From Trichomonas tenax (Eukaryota > Parabasalia > Trichomonadida > Trichomonadidae), in NCBI GenBank assembly GCA_023091735.1, contig JALKBU010001179.1, positions 1-15,378 of the forward strand: a stretch of 15,378 nucleotides of DNA, written 5' to 3'. The notes beneath the pieces were generated by a model, which saw only the letters and a list, made by a program, of their open reading frames with translations, was not told where the DNA came from and did not search any database. Positions 8,493 through 14,040 of the stretch are shown in pieces. Positions within the stretch are counted from its first letter, which is position 1. Every line of letters begins with the position of its first letter. The translations under genes and the position numbers were made by a program.

Positions 8493-10043
8493 ATGAATTC
8501 TTCTTCTTCGGGCGAAAACCAAGGCATCGTCGAGAATAATTCTGAAAAGCCGGTTATTTCGAGGACCTCCAGCACTAACAGCATAAACTCGGCATCATCT
8601 GATCAAAAAGCAGAAAATAGTTCAACCAAGCATATTAGTATTGTAATTTTGAACACACGTCAAACGATACCGATGACAATCAATACAAACATTACCGAAA
8701 CTGAATTTAAAGAAGAAATTTGGAGGCAGTTTAGCAATGAAATAGGAAAATGCATGCAGCAACAATGCCCTAATTTCAAGAAAGAGGATTATCACGCAAA
8801 CATAGAATTAATATTTTTCCAAAATAAAAGATCTGTTTTTTACAAAGATACAGGCAAAATAATTAAGCGAATTCCATCCAGTATTGTTGTTTGGCCATAT
8901 TTGAAAGGTACCGACCCAAAAGTGCGAATAAAAGAAATTTATTCCTATGAAAATCTTGAAACAAAACCTGCAATCAAACACACAAACGCATCCCCGATAT
9001 TATCTGAAAGTACCATAGTCAAAACAGAGATTTCACCAAATAATGAAGAAAATATGCAAAAAATTGACAATCAAGCAGAAGGAGATTCAGAAAAAGCTCC
9101 TCTTGAATTACCACATGATGATAATGTTGCAGATGAAATCAGCCCTGATTCAGTAAAAGTCACTGAAAGAACTGCAGAAGAAAATGAGTTTGAAGGTAAA
9201 GATCTTGTTATTGACTCAAAGCCTGAAGAGAATGATTCTCATCAAGACGAAATATCACAAATTGTTGCAGTAACAGAAAACACACAACAAATCAGTAAAG
9301 AAAATGTTTCTCCACCTTTGCAAACCGAACAACTTACAATTACCGAATGTGAAGATCTTGCCTGTAAACAATATAAATTCTCATATGGAAATGGGGTTGA
9401 AATTACAGAAGAACTATTAGATGATATACCAGTGCTCGATGTTCAAAGTATTTTGATGGAAAAATATGAGGATATTTCAACAACTTCTAATATATATCTT
9501 GTTATGAATGGAAACAGACTTGATCCAGACGAGAAAATTGTTACGTATTATACTCCTGATTTGACTCCCATTTGGATCAAAGATTGTATAAAGATAACAT
9601 ATGAAATAACAATGCACAAATCAAATATTTGCCAGGAAGTTGATGTCAAGCTTAACGAGTCAATATACGATGGATTTTTACGTGTTTCAGATATTCTCGG
9701 TGTGTATTTTGAATCATACACTATTAAAGGTTTCAGTGATAAGTCAACACCTTTATGTAAATACGACTTACAACGTATTATAAATAATCCAAAATTTTTT
9801 GTAACACCGCCACCGAAATTTTATCAAACAACAAGATTACTATTTTCGATATCTGGAGATGTTAACTGCAGAGTGAAGATCATTGCATGCAGAAAAATTT
9901 CAGACTTGATTGAAGAAATTAAAAGGAGATGCAACATCACAAAGGAAATAAAGGCGTATCAAGATGGCACCGAACAACAAGGGAAAAATTTACTTTTCAC
10001 CTATATAAACAATACCAACAAATTGGTTTGTAAATATGTTTAA
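8493..10043 (+). CDS. Protein with several ubiquitin-like (beta-grasp) domains
   Basis: 516 residues from the first in-frame ATG (8493-8495); the frame is open further upstream but only from a TTG at 8406, which is not a eukaryotic start. Residues 1-45 are Ser/Asn-rich. Residues 46-140 look like one beta-grasp unit (ISIVIL strand, a helix around EFKEEIWRQF, later IVVWPYLK strand). Residues 145-285 are an acidic linker. Residues 293-363 match the ubiquitin layout best: KFSYGNG strand, helix VLDVQSILMEKY, then IYLVMNGNRLDPDEKI, like the ubiquitin loop around the K48 region, then PIWIK. Residues 366-440 and 446-516 may be two further units. No terminal GG is present, so it is not a conjugated modifier. 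An adaptor role in the ubiquitin-proteasome system is inference. Domain calls are by eye. Confidence 0.75.
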   Translation: MNSSSSGENQGIVENNSEKPVISRTSSTNSINSASSDQKAENSSTKHISIVILNTRQTIPMTINTNITETEFKEEIWRQFSNEIGKCMQQQCPNFKKEDYHANIELIFFQNKRSVFYKDTGKIIKRIPSSIVVWPYLKGTDPKVRIKEIYSYENLETKPAIKHTNASPILSESTIVKTEISPNNEENMQKIDNQAEGDSEKAPLELPHDDNVADEISPDSVKVTERTAEENEFEGKDLVIDSKPEENDSHQDEISQIVAVTENTQQISKENVSPPLQTEQLTITECEDLACKQYKFSYGNGVEITEELLDDIPVLDVQSILMEKYEDISTTSNIYLVMNGNRLDPDEKIVTYYTPDLTPIWIKDCIKITYEITMHKSNICQEVDVKLNESIYDGFLRVSDILGVYFESYTIKGFSDKSTPLCKYDLQRIINNPKFFVTPPPKFYQTTRLLFSISGDVNCRVKIIACRKISDLIEEIKRRCNITKEIKAYQDGTEQQGKNLLFTYINNTNKLVCKYV

Positions 10044-10375
10044 TTTCTTATTGTTACTGTTATTATTTTTTGCTGTTTATTTATAGCCATCATTATCTGT
10101 AACTATAGTACGGATCGATTATTTTCATTGTTATAAATAGTATTAATTTTAATTCAGAGTAAATAGATTATAAAGGAATATTGGTTCATAAGCTAGCAAT
10201 GCTGGTAACGATATTGATTCTCATTGTTAAAAAATATTCAAAAAATAAATTCAAAAGTGAGCTATCAAAAAATATATCTATGCACAAGGCCATAACTAAA
10301 TTCTATTTTTTAAATAGTAAATTTGGATTTAAGAGTCGGATGTATTTACCATTCTGTATTTCTAAAATATGAATT
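10044..10375. other. AT-rich convergent intergenic region
   Basis: This 332-bp stretch lies between two convergent genes. I see no convincing gene; a 63-codon ORF at 10181 looks like chance. TAACGATA at 10206-10213 resembles Myb recognition elements described for T. vaginalis, but it lies downstream of both genes, so function is doubtful. Confidence 0.4.
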
Positions 10376-10765
10376 TTACTGTGTGTTGCCTGGAACACGG
10401 CGTGTGAAGATCTCGACACCCTCCATTTCTCCAAGACCGATGTCAGTAAGCATTTTCTTTGTGTCAGCATCGATCTGGATCTTTGGAACGGCGAGCTTTG
10501 AGACTGTTGGCATCCAGTTATCACGCTTCTCACGTTCCTGCTCCTGGAGCTTGAATGAGATGCCGCGGACTGGTCCGCGCTCAAGGCGGCGCATGAGGTG
10601 TGTAACGTAGCCAGCGATCTTGTTGCGCATTCTCTTGGATGGGATATCAGCTACAGCATCGCAAACGCGCTTGTTGTCCTGGAAGTCGAAGGAGAGCTGG
10701 CCATAGAAGCGCTCGATGACGAGGCGGGCGGCTCTCTTTGTGGTCTTTGTACGGATACGACCCAT
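10376..10765 (-). CDS. RPS17: 40S ribosomal protein eS17
   Basis: The 129-residue product is a component of the small ribosomal subunit in the cytoplasm. It begins [18 protein letters not shown] and carries the highly conserved [11 protein letters not shown] and [15 protein letters not shown] blocks typical of the eukaryotic/archaeal eS17 family, which is normally about 130-135 residues. Full-length and intact. Codons are more GC-rich at third positions than in the neighbours, as expected for a highly expressed gene. The stop reads TAAAA, so a TAAA overlaps the stop codon as in many trichomonad genes. Five bases before the ATG, on the minus strand, is a CCTTT motif. Confidence 0.97.
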   Translation of the reverse strand: MGRIRTKTTKRAARLVIERFYGQLSFDFQDNKRVCDAVADIPSKRMRNKIAGYVTHLMRRLERGPVRGISFKLQEQEREKRDNWMPTVSKLAVPKIQIDADTKKMLTDIGLGEMEGVEIFTRRVPGNTQ

Positions 10766-10769
10766 GTTA

Positions 10770-10774
10770 AAAGG
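10770..10774 (-). promoter_or_regulatory. CCTTT start-site motif of eS17
   Basis: CCTTT on the minus strand ends five bases before the eS17 ATG. A CCTTT core motif has been reported as an initiator-like element in T. vaginalis. Its position implies a 5' leader of only about 5-10 nt. A GACGATA (minus strand, around 10792-10798) further upstream resembles a Myb recognition core. Confidence 0.5.
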
Positions 10775-10815
10775 AAGACCAAAACCGCTTTTATCGTCAT
10801 TGGTTTGGAATGTTG

Positions 10816-10833
10816 ATTTTTTGATTTTTCTGG
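10816..10833 (-). repeat. 18-bp repeat, copy 1 (upstream of eS17)
   Basis: On the minus strand this reads CCAGAAAAATCAAAAAAT. It is identical to 11803-11820 in the same orientation. This copy lies 51-68 bases upstream of the eS17 ATG, where a promoter element would be expected. Confidence 0.7.
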
Positions 10834-11279
10834 ACTATATTATAGATACTGTGTACTTCCAAAATTTCCAACAAAAATTGGTCATTGATTAATAACATCT
10901 TGAGAAAAATTGGATTTTTGATATCTTAATTACATGTCAAAATATATTTCCAAGCCAAATTTTATGGATATAATTACGCGTCAGAATCGTGTTTACGTGA
11001 CAAAAATTGTGAATATATTAGTAGTATCTGGTGGATTCATATCGTTTAAATATTCCTGTGAGTAGTATATACCCAGGGTTACTTGCTATTCTAAATATGG
11101 AGGATGTATGCCAATATTTATATTTAGACTACATAATCTGTCAAATAATTTTTAAAATTTATTTTTAAAATAATTTAATTTTTTTATTCGGATAAAAGAG
11201 TAAATATATATGTCGATCGTTTCACCTGAGCTTATGGAAAAATGGGGTATTAATTTATTAAAAGTTGATGATTTTTTAA

Positions 11280-11603
11280 TTAAGTCAGAACGTTGAATTT
11301 TTGTTCCAGTTGACTTATTTTAGTTTTGCGATTTTTAACGAGTAAACCCCCGATCAAGCCAAACTGAGAAGACATTAACTGCTTTTCAGGGGTGCTGAGT
11401 ATGTGAATAGCATTTGCTTGTCTATTTAACTTGAGGATCTGCATGCCTTCATGAGATTTCATCGAATTTTGACATGTAAAATAACTAAAGTTTGAAATAT
11501 TCGCCAATAGTAACATCTTTCGGGATGTAACTTTTATCGAATATTTCCATTCTTGATTAAAAGTGAACCATTTTAGAAAAGTTACTTTTTGTAAACTTTT
11601 CAA
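11280..11603 (-). CDS. Doubtful 107-residue ORF
   Basis: An uninterrupted ATG-to-stop frame encoding a basic, Lys/Gln-rich 107-residue product with no recognised motif, signal peptide or membrane segment. It lacks a clear initiator or CCTTT motif immediately before its ATG. It sits in a gene-poor, repeat-bearing stretch and could be chance or a remnant. I list it because it is the longest frame in this interval. Confidence 0.2.
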   Translation of the reverse strand: MKSLQKVTFLKWFTFNQEWKYSIKVTSRKMLLLANISNFSYFTCQNSMKSHEGMQILKLNRQANAIHILSTPEKQLMSSQFGLIGGLLVKNRKTKISQLEQKFNVLT

Positions 11604-11687
11604 AATCCATCACTTTTGTCAAGAATCACTATTTTTGACATGTATTATCTGATATTTGTCATGTAAAGTCGAAAATTTGACATGTAA
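11467..11687. repeat. Cluster of TTTGACATGTAA motifs
   Basis: Near-identical copies lie at 11467-11480, 11633-11644, 11655-11667 (one mismatch: TTTGTCATGTAA) and 11676-11687, all on the plus strand. An inverted copy is at 10930-10942. Three of them fall within 55 bp. The core ACATGT is palindromic, so a dimeric DNA-binding protein could use it. Confidence 0.6.
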
Positions 11688-11802
11688 TGTTACCAATTAG
11701 CAAATTTTGTGTGAACTTGAGGTAGCATAACTTTAGGTATGCTCGATGTATGAGCAAAGGAATGCCGTTTGACACGTGCGGACAGTGTATTTTTTCTTTT
11801 CT

Positions 11803-11820
11803 ATTTTTTGATTTTTCTGG
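11803..11820 (-). repeat. 18-bp repeat, copy 2
   Basis: An exact match to 10816-10833 in the same orientation. On the minus strand it is followed, about 50 nt downstream, by a CCTTT and two small adjacent hairpins (GCTC/GAGC at 11739-11756 region and AGCATA/TATGCT just below it), but by no convincing protein-coding gene. Confidence 0.65.
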
Positions 11821-11897
11821 GGGAACTCTAGCAAAAATAAACGAGCGAACGCTATAATAGTGAGATCTATTTGTTATAATCATCAAAGAGATTCATA

Positions 11898-11933
11898 ACA
11901 GAAGCCCATTAATGATTTGTAATGGGTTTCTGT
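11898..11933. repeat. 14-bp stem hairpin
   Basis: ACAGAAGCCCATTA (11898-11911) pairs with TAATGGGTTTCTGT (11920-11933) around an 8-nt loop; all pairs are Watson-Crick except one G-T. It lies about 75 bp beyond the last element codon at 12010. Confidence 0.75.
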
Positions 11934-12009
11934 TTGTAATCATATCATGATTATGTAATATCTTGCTAAGAGTCAAAAAAAGTAATTTTCAAAAATATAA
12001 AGATTTCAC

Positions 12010-12678
12010 TTATTTTTTACGGTTCGTCATAGCCTCGGCTACGCGGTAAAGTGTCACAAATTTGCCATTTATTTTTTGTTTCTGTTTCATGAAATTATCA
12101 TTAATTCCTTTCAATTTTGAAAATCCAATACTGTTATAATTCTTTCCAAAATAATTATTGTACATGTCAACAATAACTTTAACATCCATATATTCATCGG
12201 AAATTGTTTAGATGAAAGATTCTAAAGTCAAGGATTGCATGCAATACCTGGCTCTTTGAGCCTTTTCGATACTTTTGACATTTTCACTTCTTATCTCAAT
12301 TCTGTTTTCATTAACGACTAAAGTTTCAATCACATCTAATTTTTCTACTAATGTTTCGATGTAAAGATTGAAATTATTATTCAGGAATGCATTTAAATTA
12401 TCAATCAAGAACTGATTAATTTCTTTTATAACTGACTGAGCAAATAACTTTGTCGCTGTTGAGTTCGTAAATTCTGTCCTTGATGTTGTAATTTTATCGA
12501 TACTCTTCCATAAAAATTCATAAATCAAATAATAATGATCAGAAATGAACTTATCGAGTGATGTTTTGAATTTGTTTTCGATGAATTCATAACTATCGGA
12601 ATTATTGAATTGAACTCTCTGAATAATGAAATTTAATTTATTTTTAAGTAATTGATTGTGATTGCTGAATACATCCAT
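12010..12678 (-). pseudogene. Hypothetical element gene split by an in-frame TAA
   Basis: The ATG is 12676-12678. The frame reads 156 codons to TAA at 12208-12210, then continues open in the same frame for 65 more codons to a second TAA at 12010-12012. The first part is rich in Asn, Phe, Ile and Leu and looks largely helical. The part beyond the stop (from about SDEYMDVKVIV to FVTLYRVAEAMTN) has a compact helix-helix-strand look, with NYNSIGFSKLKGI and KINGKFVTLYRV. This vaguely recalls the winged-helix ends of proteins in large DNA viruses and Polintons; that is a weak guess. The continued frame with ordinary codon use suggests that the 156-codon ORF is a truncated form of a ~222-residue protein. 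An in-frame TAA 20 codons upstream closes the frame on the 5' side, and no other Met lies between. Confidence 0.6.
12030..12041. repeat. GC-rich hairpin in the tail of the 12010-12678 gene
   Basis: TAGCC-TC-GGCTA is a perfect 5-bp stem with a 2-nt loop, in otherwise AT-rich coding sequence near the second stop of the broken gene. Confidence 0.7.
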
Positions 12679-12736
12679 GACCTTCGAAGATGATTTTTCA
12701 CGGAAGACAGATTTTATAGTCTTTTGAGTTAGTTAT

Positions 12737-12785
12737 AAGATGTTCGCATCCCTCGTAGCTTCGCCACGAGTTCTGCAAACATCTT
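12737..12785. repeat. 49-nt compound stem-loop
   Basis: The outer stem is AAGATGTT (12737-12744) with AACATCTT (12778-12785), extended by GCA/TGC after one mismatch. The inner stem is CTCGT (12752-12756) with ACGAG (12766-12770) around a 9-nt loop. It is followed by a T-rich run, so it could act as a terminator-like or RNA-processing structure, but its role is unknown. Confidence 0.7.
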
Positions 12786-12895
12786 TTTATATAATTACCT
12801 AAGTTCACAAATTATAAAAACAACATTTGAAAGTTCATAAGTTATTAATGATATATATTTACGATAGAGTTAGTTTTACAAACTAGGATCCCCCA

Positions 12896-12963
12896 TATAG
12901 AGAACAAATTTTTCATTTCTTACAAAATTAACGTTAAAATTAATTTTGAAACTCCTGACTATA
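12896..12963. repeat. Degenerate direct repeat, copy 1
   Basis: A ~68-bp copy starting TATAGAGAA and containing the 10-bp palindrome TTAACGTTAA at 12928-12937. It aligns over its whole length with 13001-13069. Confidence 0.7.
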
Positions 12964-13000
12964 AAAAAATGTAGTTCTTAAAAAAGATGCCACACTCCTC

Positions 13001-13069
13001 TATAGGGAATTAAATTTTTTATTTATTTCAAAATTAACGTTAAAATTGATTTTAAAACTAATGACTTTA
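13001..13069. repeat. Degenerate direct repeat, copy 2
   Basis: Starts TATAGGGAA and contains the same palindrome TTAACGTTAA at 13034-13043, exactly 106 bp after the one in copy 1. The AAAATTAACGTTAAAATT core is identical between the copies; the flanks differ at scattered bases. Confidence 0.7.
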
Positions 13070-13101
13070 TAAAATTTATTCAGTTTTTGAAATAATTTTT
13101 G

Positions 13102-13118
13102 ACTAACTAACTAACTAA
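13102..13118. repeat. ACTA tandem repeat (four units)
   Basis: Four contiguous ACTA units plus one A, immediately before the GC-rich hairpin pair. Confidence 0.8.
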
Positions 13119-13127
13119 GAAAAGAAA

Positions 13128-13156
13128 GCGAAGGGCTTCGCACAAGCCCGAAGGGC
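13128..13156. repeat. Two adjacent GC-rich hairpins
   Basis: GCGAAG-GG-CTTCGC at 13128-13141 and GCCC-GAA-GGGC at 13146-13156. Both are perfect stems with very short loops, standing out in AT-rich surroundings. Confidence 0.8.
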
Positions 13157-13199
13157 AAGGAATTTATGAGTTCAGAAATTTGAAAAATAATTTTAGTGG

Positions 13200-13538
13200 T
13201 TATTCTGATTTCTTTTCTTCTTCCTGCTTCTTCTTTTCTTCGGGACTTTGCCCCTCAAGGGCTTTAGCCCGTTCTTCTTCTTCCTTCATTCTTTTTGCGA
13301 TCCACCTCGGATTCTTCTGTCGTCCTGCAGCAAGTGCTGCTAATTGTTTTTCTGTACATTTACGTTTAGGCTTAATTGGTTTTTCCTCCGTTGCTCCTTC
13401 ACCAGCTTCGGCACTTCGTGCCTTAGTGCTTTCAGCCCGTTGTTCAGTCTTTTTAGACTTTCTTGTTTTCGTTGTTGCTTTGAGTTCATTTAATATTTCT
13501 TCCTTTAATGTCGATTTCAGAGTTTCGAAGTCTGTCAT
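13200..13538 (-). CDS. Small charged element protein with KQLAALAAGR motif
   Basis: 112 residues, ATG 13536-13538, TAA 13200-13202. Function is not known. Residues 1-20 are predicted helical. A Lys/Glu-rich middle precedes the block CTEKQLAALAAGRQKNPRW (about residues 61-79). To my memory this resembles short KQL-x-x-LAxGR-type blocks in uncharacterised proteins of Polinton-like and large DNA viruses; this needs a profile search. The C-terminus is a long Glu/Lys helix. Its DNA contains several GC-rich palindromes (13242-13253, 13259-13270, 13410-13422), encoding the Ala/Arg/Glu-rich pieces AKALEGQSPEE and KARSAEAGEG. It diverges from the 13592 gene across 53 bp. Confidence 0.65.
   Translation of the reverse strand: MTDFETLKSTLKEEILNELKATTKTRKSKKTEQRAESTKARSAEAGEGATEEKPIKPKRKCTEKQLAALAAGRQKNPRWIAKRMKEEEERAKALEGQSPEEKKKQEEEKKSE
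13242..13270. repeat. GC-rich palindromes inside the 13200-13538 gene
   Basis: GGGACTTTGCCC (13242-13253) and the perfect GGGC-TTTA-GCCC (13259-13270) lie side by side; GCCC (13250-13253) can also pair with GGGC (13259-13262), so alternative folds are possible. Confidence 0.7.
13410..13422. repeat. GC-rich hairpin inside the 13200-13538 gene
   Basis: GGCAC-TTC-GTGCC is a perfect 5-bp stem with a 3-nt loop, of the same style as 13146-13156 and 13259-13270. Confidence 0.75.
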
Positions 13539-13591
13539 GGTTTTATATTGGATAAAAATTTAAAATATTATTTTTTAACACCAATTAAATC
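13539..13591. promoter_or_regulatory. Divergent element promoter
   Basis: A 53-bp A/T-only-type spacer between divergent ATGs. The plus strand carries AATATTATTTTTT at 13564-13576, ending 15 bp before ATG 13592; the same motif precedes the 14041 gene. The minus strand reads through TAATATTTTAAA toward ATG 13538. Promoter function is inferred from position and repetition. Confidence 0.5.
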
Positions 13592-14014
13592 ATGAGCTTA
13601 AGCAGATCTGAGAGAAATTCGATAATCATTAATGATGCAAAAGGAATACAACATCCATTATATTATGTAATGACTGACAAGAACGGTAAAATTCAAGTTC
13701 GTAAAAGAAAGGTTCCATTGACTAATACGACAACGGAAGAAAAGACGGTAGAAGTTAATGAACCAAATAAAGAAGAGCAAGTTAATACTTCAGTTTATGA
13801 ATCAGTGACGAATAAGAAACTTCTTGAGAAAATGTTAGAAGTTCTTGAACGCAGTACTGAATCAAATGATTTAAATAAAAACCCGGTTGAACGTCAAAAG
13901 GAAACAGAAGAGAATAAGCAATTTGTTTCTCACATTTCTGAACAAGTAGAAAAAGAAAAAATTATTACTCAGCCGAGAACTCCATTAAGAAGAAGAGTAA
14001 GAGTTTTACATTAA
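13592..14014 (+). CDS. Hypothetical element protein, 140 residues
   Basis: ATG 13592, stop TAA 14012-14014. Not recognised. The N-terminal ~40 residues (with HPLYYVMTDKNGKIQVRKRK) could form a small beta-rich unit. A long Glu/Lys/Asn helical or disordered middle follows, and the end is basic (TPLRRRVRVLH), as in proteins that contact nucleic acid or a capsid interior. It sits directly before the capsid-like gene, with 26 bp between, in the same orientation, and the next gene's motif overlaps its stop codon. A virion-associated or accessory role is inference from that position. The frame is intact with ordinary codon use. Confidence 0.65.
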   Translation: MSLSRSERNSIIINDAKGIQHPLYYVMTDKNGKIQVRKRKVPLTNTTTEEKTVEVNEPNKEEQVNTSVYESVTNKKLLEKMLEVLERSTESNDLNKNPVERQKETEENKQFVSHISEQVEKEKIITQPRTPLRRRVRVLH

Positions 14015-14027
14015 ATATTATTTTTTT
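14014..14027 (+). promoter_or_regulatory. AT-rich upstream motif of the capsid-like gene
   Basis: AATATTA followed by seven T, ending 13 bp before ATG 14041 and overlapping the last base of the preceding stop codon. It matches 13564-13576 over 13 bases at nearly the same distance from the start codon. Confidence 0.5.
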
Positions 14028-14040
14028 ATCTTTAATAAAA

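Larger units (their letters stand above)
10766..11279. other. Gene-poor region upstream of eS17
   Basis: Besides the eS17 promoter this region holds no ORF that I trust. It includes one copy of an 18-bp repeat (10816-10833), an inverted copy of the TTTGACATGTAA motif (10930-10942), two AGTAGTAT octamers (11020-11027, 11061-11068) and long A/T tracts (11141-11190). Confidence 0.5.
11604..12009. other. Non-coding stretch at the host/element transition
   Basis: No supported gene; a 75-codon minus-strand frame at 11659-11886 looks random. It holds part of the ACATGT motif cluster, one 18-bp repeat copy, a 14-bp-stem hairpin (11898-11933) and a 7-bp inverted repeat (11937-11943 with 11947-11953). 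I could not identify an element terminus or target-site duplication. Confidence 0.45.
12679..13199. other. Structured intergenic region of the element
   Basis: This 521-bp spacer lies between two minus-strand genes and contains no ORF that I trust. It holds a 49-nt stem-loop (12737-12785), two ~68-bp direct repeats (12896-12963, 13001-13069), a four-unit ACTA tandem (13102-13118) and two adjacent GC-rich hairpins (13128-13141, 13146-13156). Confidence 0.6.

Noticed and set aside
10323..10816. Plus-strand ORFs over the eS17 gene
   Set aside because: They are antisense shadows of the clearly conserved eS17 reading frame.
11020..11060. U2 snRNA-like GTAGTATCTG followed by a loosely similar stretch
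   Set aside because: The GTAGTAT word recurs at 11062, there is no U2-like 5' stem-loop before it and no GC-rich stem after a possible Sm site. An Infernal search with the U2 model (RF00004) would settle it; a significant hit would overturn this rejection.
11659..11886. 75-codon minus-strand ORF
   Set aside because: It is short, has no motif, and overlaps the ACATGT repeats and an 18-bp repeat; it looks like chance.
13180..13563. 127-codon plus-strand ORF rich in Ser and Phe
   Set aside because: It is antisense to the Lys/Glu-rich 13200-13538 gene; Ser/Phe richness is what GAA/AAG codons give on the other strand.
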